From positions 4,067,520 to 4,131,519 of the forward strand of contig CM054155.1 of the NCBI GenBank assembly GCA_028751875.1: a DNA stretch of 64,000 nt, written 5' to 3'. Below, piece after piece: positions 59,851 to 64,000 of the stretch. This DNA comes from Rapana venosa (lineage: Eukaryota > Mollusca > Gastropoda > Neogastropoda > Muricidae). Numbering within the stretch: the stretch's first letter is position 1; each line of letters opens with the position of its first letter. The position numbers and the translations under genes were made by a program. The notes under the pieces are model-generated. The model worked only from the letters and a program-made list of their open reading frames with translations, had not been told where the DNA came from and ran no database searches.

Positions 59851-60447
59851 ACAGGAGCCATTGCTGCTTGTTGGTGTGTATTCACCGTGTCTTGTGATGT
59901 ACAGGAGCCATTGCTGCTTGTTGGTGTGTATTGACTGTGTCTTGTGATGTACAGAGCCATTGCTGCTTGTTGGTGTGTATTCACTGTATCTTGTGATGTA
60001 CAGAGCCATTGCTGCTTGTTGGTGTGTATTCACTGTGTCTTGTGATGTACAGGAGCCATTGCTGCTTGTTGGTGTGTATTCACTGTGTCTTGTGATGTAC
60101 AGGAGACATTGCTGCTTGTTGGTGTGTATTCACTGTATCTTGTGATGTACAGGAGCCATTGCTGCTTGTTGGTGTGTATTCACTGTATCTTGTGATGTAC
60201 AGGAGCCATTGCTGCTTGTTGGTGTGTATTGACTGTGTCTTGTGATGTACAGGAGACATTGCTGCTTGTTGGTGTGTATTCACTGTGTCTTGTGATGTAC
60301 AGGAGCCATTGCTGCTTGTTGGTGTGTATTCACTGTGTCTTGTGATGGACAGGAGCCATTGCTGCTTGTTGGTGTGTATTCACTGTGTCTTGTGATGTAC
60401 AGGAGACATCCTGCTTGTTGGTGTGTATTCACTGTATCTTGTGATGT
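59851..60447 (+). repeat. 50 bp minisatellite, 12 units, copying a splice acceptor
   Basis: Units start at about 59851, 59901, 59951, 60000, 60049, 60099, 60149, 60199, 60249, 60299, 60349 and 60399, mostly 50 bp. Each has ACAGGAGCCATTGCTGCTTG or the ACAGGAGACATT variant, and CTTGTGATGT before the next ACAG. The array runs straight into exon f at 60452, whose acceptor and first bases (CTTGTGATGTACAG, GAGACATTCTGCTG) are one more, diverged unit. Confidence 0.95.
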
Positions 60448-60451
60448 ACAG

Positions 60452-60591
60452 GAGACATTCTGCTGTACGATGTGAGGCTTGAACCCTGGCGGCTGGCACG
60501 CCTGGTTCCTCATGCAGACCCTGAAAATGATGCCGTGGTTCACCTGGGCTGGAGTCTGGACTCCACACGGGTTGTCTCCGTCACTGAAAGT
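60452..60591 (+). CDS. WD-repeat-like protein, exon f
   Basis: Starts with GA to complete a glycine codon from exon e (phase 1), then DILLYDVRLEPWRLARL, VPHADPENDAVVHLGWSLD and STRVVSVTES; donor GTATGT; ends in phase 0. 'HLGWSLDSTRVVSVTESGKLQMWEL' across the exon f-g border is a second WD40 blade pattern. The immediate upstream sequence is the 50 bp minisatellite. Confidence 0.85.
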
Positions 60592-61614
60592 GTATGTATA
60601 GTGCGGTGCTGTGCTGGGCAGTGCTTGCTGTGCTGTGCTGTGCTCTATGTGTGTGTGTGTGCTTGCATGTGTACATGCATTAGTGTGTGTTGAAATTTTT
60701 ACTTTTGTATATTCATGGAAAGTTAATTGCAGATCTATTATCGTTGCTCACTTTGACTGTGTGCACCAATGACTGTCATGTTTTGTTGTTGTTGTTGTTG
60801 TTGTTGTTTGTTCTGGGCTGGAGCTCCGGGGTCCACCAGTGGTGAGGTTTTTGCATCATGACCTATTTTATCTGCACAGTTGAGGCAGTCACATTGCAAC
60901 TTCGGGGATACAGTTGGGAATTGAACCTGCTAGTGTAGCCAGGACAGACAGGAGGTACCTCCCTGCTCTTTCCCATGTTCAACTGTCGTGGGTTCTTTTG
61001 GTGTGCACAAGTCCACAAGCACATGGGTCTGACTGATCTAGAGTCTCCCCCGAAAGACTTGACATTCCATCAAGCTGGGAAGAAAGGGCAAGGTGGGAAT
61101 CAAACCCAGAACGTTCCAGTTAACTGGTTAGGCAGGTGAATGTCTAAGCTGTTCTGCCACCATCCATGCTGCTGTGTTGCTGTGACTCTCCCCTGAACTG
61201 CCTGAGTAGGGCAGTGCACTGACTGTCAGGCCGTGTGTCTGGCAAGTTTGACATAGCAGAGCTGCGCCCTCTCCACATCACGAGGGGCATGCTGTGACAG
61301 CTCCTGCCATCCATGCCACTGGCCATAGCTTGCACATTCTTCTGCCAAAAAAGGGATAAGGTTTTAACACATGTGCATGATGTTCCACATATATTTGCAC
61401 ATGCATGGGACCTTGATTTAGTGTTTTATCTCAGTGTAGGGGAGACAATACCTGTATTAACTCTGAGAAAAAAAAGAGGTGTTTCAAAAGAGATTCAAAC
61501 CCACAGCCTCAGATACCTCCAGATCACAAGTTGGATGCTCAAACCACCTTCTGTAAGCACGGTCTTTGTTGTGGGCAAACACCACACGACCCATGAGATG
61601 AGTTGTGTCTTCAG
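60592..61614 (+). other. Intron f-g: two minus-strand SINEs
   Basis: (GTT)n at 60783-60808. A minus-strand SINE at about 60810-61165 has box B GGGTTTGATTCCC near 61107 and a box-A-like GGTGGCAGAACAGCTTAGAC near 61150. A second minus-strand copy is at about 61310-61560. Neither contains coding sequence. Confidence 0.65.
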
Positions 61615-61771
61615 GGCAAACTGCAGATGTGGGAACTGGATGGACCAGAGTTCAACAGACGCGAGGCTCTTGCTCTGGAGCTGGTGCCAGACGAACACGA
61701 GAACGTCCCTAAAAAGATGAGACACCTGGCAGAGCTTGATGCAGCTAATGATGACCTCATGTTTCAACAGG
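61615..61771 (+). CDS. WD-repeat-like protein, exon g
   Basis: Acceptor GTGTCTTCAG, donor GTAAGT. It reads GKLQMWELDGPEFNRREALA, LELVPDEHENVPKKMRHLAE and LDAANDDLMFQQ, starts in phase 0 and ends in phase 1. 'GKLQMWEL' closes a WD40 blade; the charged stretch after it is an inter-blade insertion. Confidence 0.88.
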
Positions 61772-62036
61772 GTAAGTGGAAGAGTGGTGTGTGAGTGTGT
61801 GTGTGTGTGAACGATACATCGGTATATGAATAAAGATGAAAAAAAGGGATTCTTGTGTGCATGAGTATATTGTGAGGGAGTGTACATGTGCATACACATG
61901 TGGAAAAAAAGAGAGTAAATATTGTGCAACCAAGTGCAGTTTACAGTTTATCTAATCTTAAACACTTCTTCAAAACATTAAGCATCATAAGAATGATAGG
62001 AAGTCTATGTTAAAAAAAAAAAGAAGATGGATTTTT

Positions 62037-62087
<51 letters not shown>

Positions 62088-62125
62088 CTGTTTTTCATGA
62101 TGATCATCATTTTTGTTGACTGCAG
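61772..62125 (+). other. Intron g-h with (CAT)n
   Basis: A GT run right after the donor (61796-61809) and a perfect (ATC)n run of about 50 bases at 62039-62088. Confidence 0.85.
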
Positions 62126-62214
62126 GTCCGTTGGCAGAATCAGAAGTGCTGACGGAGAAATTCAATCCTGTTCGCGGTGCTTTCTTCCCCAGCTTCTCCT
62201 TTTTTGGCATGCAG
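62126..62214 (+). CDS. WD-repeat-like protein, exon h
   Basis: Acceptor TTGTTGACTGCAG, donor GTGCGT, which runs directly into a GT repeat. Its first GT completes glycine from exon g, then PLAESEVLTEKFNPVRGAFF and PSFSFFGMQ. Ends in phase 0. Confidence 0.82.
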
Positions 62215-63212
62215 GTGCGTGTGTGTGTGTGTGTGTGCGTGTATGTGTGTGCGTGTGTGTGTGTGTCAAGTCAAGTCAAATTTTTATTTCCAGATGGTAC
62301 ATTGAATAAGCAATGCATCTGCTTTTTTTCCCCCTTTTTTCCCCCCTGTGTGTGTATGCGTGTGTGTGTGTGCGTGCGAGCGTGCATACTCTTACTCACA
62401 AATATATGATATGTATGTGTCATATCTGTATTGTATGTATGTATGTATGTATGTGTGTGTCTATGTCTGGCTGTTTTCCTGTGTCTGTCTGTCTGTCTGT
62501 GTCTGTATGTGAGTATTTATGGTTGCCTGGGTCACCCATGTCGCCAGTCCTAGCTGGCTTACACTTTAACGAAAGATGGATGGAGTTGTTACGCATGTCC
62601 AGGATGTTCTGCGCCCACAAGCACAAGGCACCTTGGTTTACAGTCTCACCTTAATGCACTTCAGCGGAACAGAATCACTACCAAAATTAACTCCCAGGAC
62701 AAAACGTTCTGAAGCAGACGCCCCCTCAGCAGTCTTAAACCTGAGGCTTCACTTGCCACAGGCCGCAGGTTTGCTACTCTGACCACTAGACTACCTCACC
62801 CCAGGTATGAATATTTCCTTGTGAAGAAATTCTTTTTGGTTTCATTCCTTGGCTAGAGCTGTGAGGTTCATCAATGGTGAGGTTTTTGTATATATAACTG
62901 TCCCCCCCTCTCCCCCTCCCATTTAAGTAGTGACATTCCGACTTTGGGGAGGGTGTGTAAACACAACACTGCAGTGCATGTCTTTTTGAAATGTTGTCAT
63001 CCATTCCTACCCGCATGAAACGGCCAACTCTTGTGAAAGGCAGAATGGGTTTTTACCATGCATGCAAGATGGTCTGCGTGCATTTGCTCACAAAGCCTCG
63101 GTTTATAGTCTCATCTGAAGGACTTTGACATTCAGTTAGATCTTCTTATCAAACTGGGAAGAAAGGGCAAGGCTGGAATTGAACCCAGAACCTCGCGGTT
63201 TATCTTTTGTAG
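62215..63212 (+). other. Intron h-i: R1 end and minus-strand SINEs
   Basis: A GT run at 62215-62263. An R1 3' end on the minus strand at 62264-62335 (GTCAAGTCAAATTTTTATTT). A tRNA-derived SINE on the minus strand at about 62540-62810 (box A GGTAGTCTAGTGGTCAGAG, box B CAGGTTTAAGACTGC). Another minus-strand SINE at about 62850-63198, whose box B region lies within 15-45 bases of the next acceptor. Confidence 0.7.
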
Positions 63213-63403
63213 GCAGGTGAAGAAAAAGCAGAAAAGAAACTGTGATCGAAATTCGTTCTGTGTATCAGCATGTGGTGTGTGGTGTGCTGGAAAACGGAGA
63301 CATCATGAGGATCAACCTGGAGCTGTTATCCGTCGACACCGAGACAGTGGGAGGGGAGGTCACTTATCCCGATGTCCCTCTCATCTACAACGCCAACATC
63401 TAC
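63213..63403 (+). CDS. WD-repeat-like protein, exon i, with a probable one-base deletion
   Basis: Acceptor TTATCTTTTGTAG, donor GTAAGT. From 63213 in phase 0 it reads AGEEKAEKKL and then hits TGA. One base later the other frame reads VIEIRSVYQHVVCGVLENGD, IMRINLELLSVDTETV and GGEVTYPDVPLIYNANIY to the donor in phase 0. The two frames meet at CTGTGATC (63239-63246), which would be in frame with one extra G. So either a base was lost in the assembly or this allele is frameshifted. 'HVVCGVLENGDIMRINLE' is a further WD-like strand pair. The gene continues past the window. Confidence 0.72.
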
Positions 63404-63579
63404 GTAAGTCTTGATGATGATGATGAATGAGTGAGTGAATGTATGTATGATTTATGGAGCACATAAAAACCTCCACACTGGTGGGCAAGATCAAGGCACT
63501 GGGGGAAAAAGAAATTGATAAGAATGTGGGTGAGCATTGCAAAGGAGCTAGGGAAAAGAGAGAGGGAGATACTATGAAT

Positions 63580-63873
63580 CTTCTTCTTCTTCCTTTTTTT
63601 GTCATGTTTCTCCCAGGGGAGGTTTGACATTGATGAACCATCTCCATCTCTCTCTGTTTTGAGCTTCCTCCTTATTTATGTCCCTTTCTCTAAGATCATC
63701 TGCAATACAGGCAGCCCAGGTCTTGCTAGGTCTTCCCTTTGGTCTCTTTCCATCCACTACGAAGTTCATTGCTCTTTTTATGATGTGGTGGTCTGCTCTC
63801 CGTTGAACATGCCCAAACCAGCGCAGTCTATTGGTACTAGCTACAGACTTCAGATCATCAACTTTGCACATGA
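63580..63873 (-). mobile_element. LINE E 3' fragment, 294 bp, with TSD
   Basis: The TSD GAGATACTATGAAT (63566-63579) and GAGAGACTATGAAT (63874-63887) are 14 bp with one mismatch. The minus strand encodes KVDDLKSVASTNRLRWFGHV, ADHHIIKRAMNFVVDGKRPK, GRPSKTWAACIADDLRERD and VKPPLGET, with a (GAA)n tail at the left end. No internal stop in this copy. It lies in the intron after exon i. Confidence 0.87.
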
Positions 63874-63887
63874 GAGAGACTATGAAT

Positions 63888-64000
63888 ATGGATTTTAATT
63901 GTTTAGGACCAACAGGCTTATACAACAAGGATGACAATAAAGTTGACAGTTGCACTGATTAGTGTAGCAAAAACAGCAAGTGATTTTAGAACATTAAAAT
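63888..64000 (+). other. Window end, intronic
   Basis: AT-rich sequence with no feature seen. Confidence 0.5.

Larger units (their letters stand above)
58419..60451 (+). other. Intron e-f: SINEs, nested LINE E, minisatellite
   Basis: Contains a ~110 bp repeat (58480-58590, AGAGCTCCAAGGTTCACCAG) that recurs at 60815 and 62850, a degenerate tRNA-like SINE (58855-59110), the split SINE at 59162 and the 50 bp array (59851-60447). No exon is seen in it. Confidence 0.65.

Noticed and set aside
59851..60447. CRISPR-like regular array
   Set aside because: Units are contiguous 50 bp copies with no unique spacers, in an animal intron. It is a minisatellite.

Overview
This is a piece of an animal nuclear genome: spliced exons with GT/AG introns, very dense microsatellites, tRNA-derived SINEs and several clades of APE-type non-LTR retrotransposons (LINEs). 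The SINE types and repeat style suggest a mollusc, probably a gastropod. That is an inference from repeat style and not a species call. There is no prokaryotic-type gene organisation, no CRISPR array and no rRNA or tRNA gene; tRNA-like and 5S-like sequences occur only inside SINEs.

Layout. 0-16 kb holds no recognisable gene: long (GT)n, (CA)n and (CT)n tracts, poly-G/C runs, one ~140 bp tandem array and SINE copies, one of them a tRNA/5S chimera with a perfect target-site duplication (TSD). 16.0-23.4 kb holds two full-length ~3.2 kb LINEs, A and B, side by side, each with a clear TSD. B carries a nested 705 bp internally deleted element made of its own family's ends. 25.06-25.23 kb (- strand) is the first coding exon of an LRCH-type gene (leucine-rich repeats plus calponin homology), with a promoter-like region upstream. 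25.8-32.3 kb is intergenic repeats and a 500 N gap. 32.3-36.3 kb holds two LINE D pieces, the second split by a young insertion of LINE A whose 490-codon ORF is intact. 37.16-37.65 kb (- strand) is an intact intronless SKP1-like gene.

From 38.0 to 63.4 kb, nine + strand exons join, largely in phase, into one WD-repeat-like protein that I cannot name. At least one exon between 38.9 and 50.0 kb is missing, and the last exon seems to have lost one base. Its introns hold LINE C, a homopolymer-rich stretch (43-47 kb), a CR1-like fragment, a 5.9 kb two-ORF LINE F (SGNH-hydrolase ORF1; endonuclease, RT and RNase H in ORF2), many SINEs and a 12-copy 50 bp minisatellite that copies the splice acceptor of the exon beside it.

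The host genes do not form a pathway. The biology visible here is retroposon biology: SINEs that share 3' ends with a LINE, SINE bodies carrying different tails, a tRNA/5S hybrid head, nested insertions with readable TSDs, and repeats that crowd splice sites.
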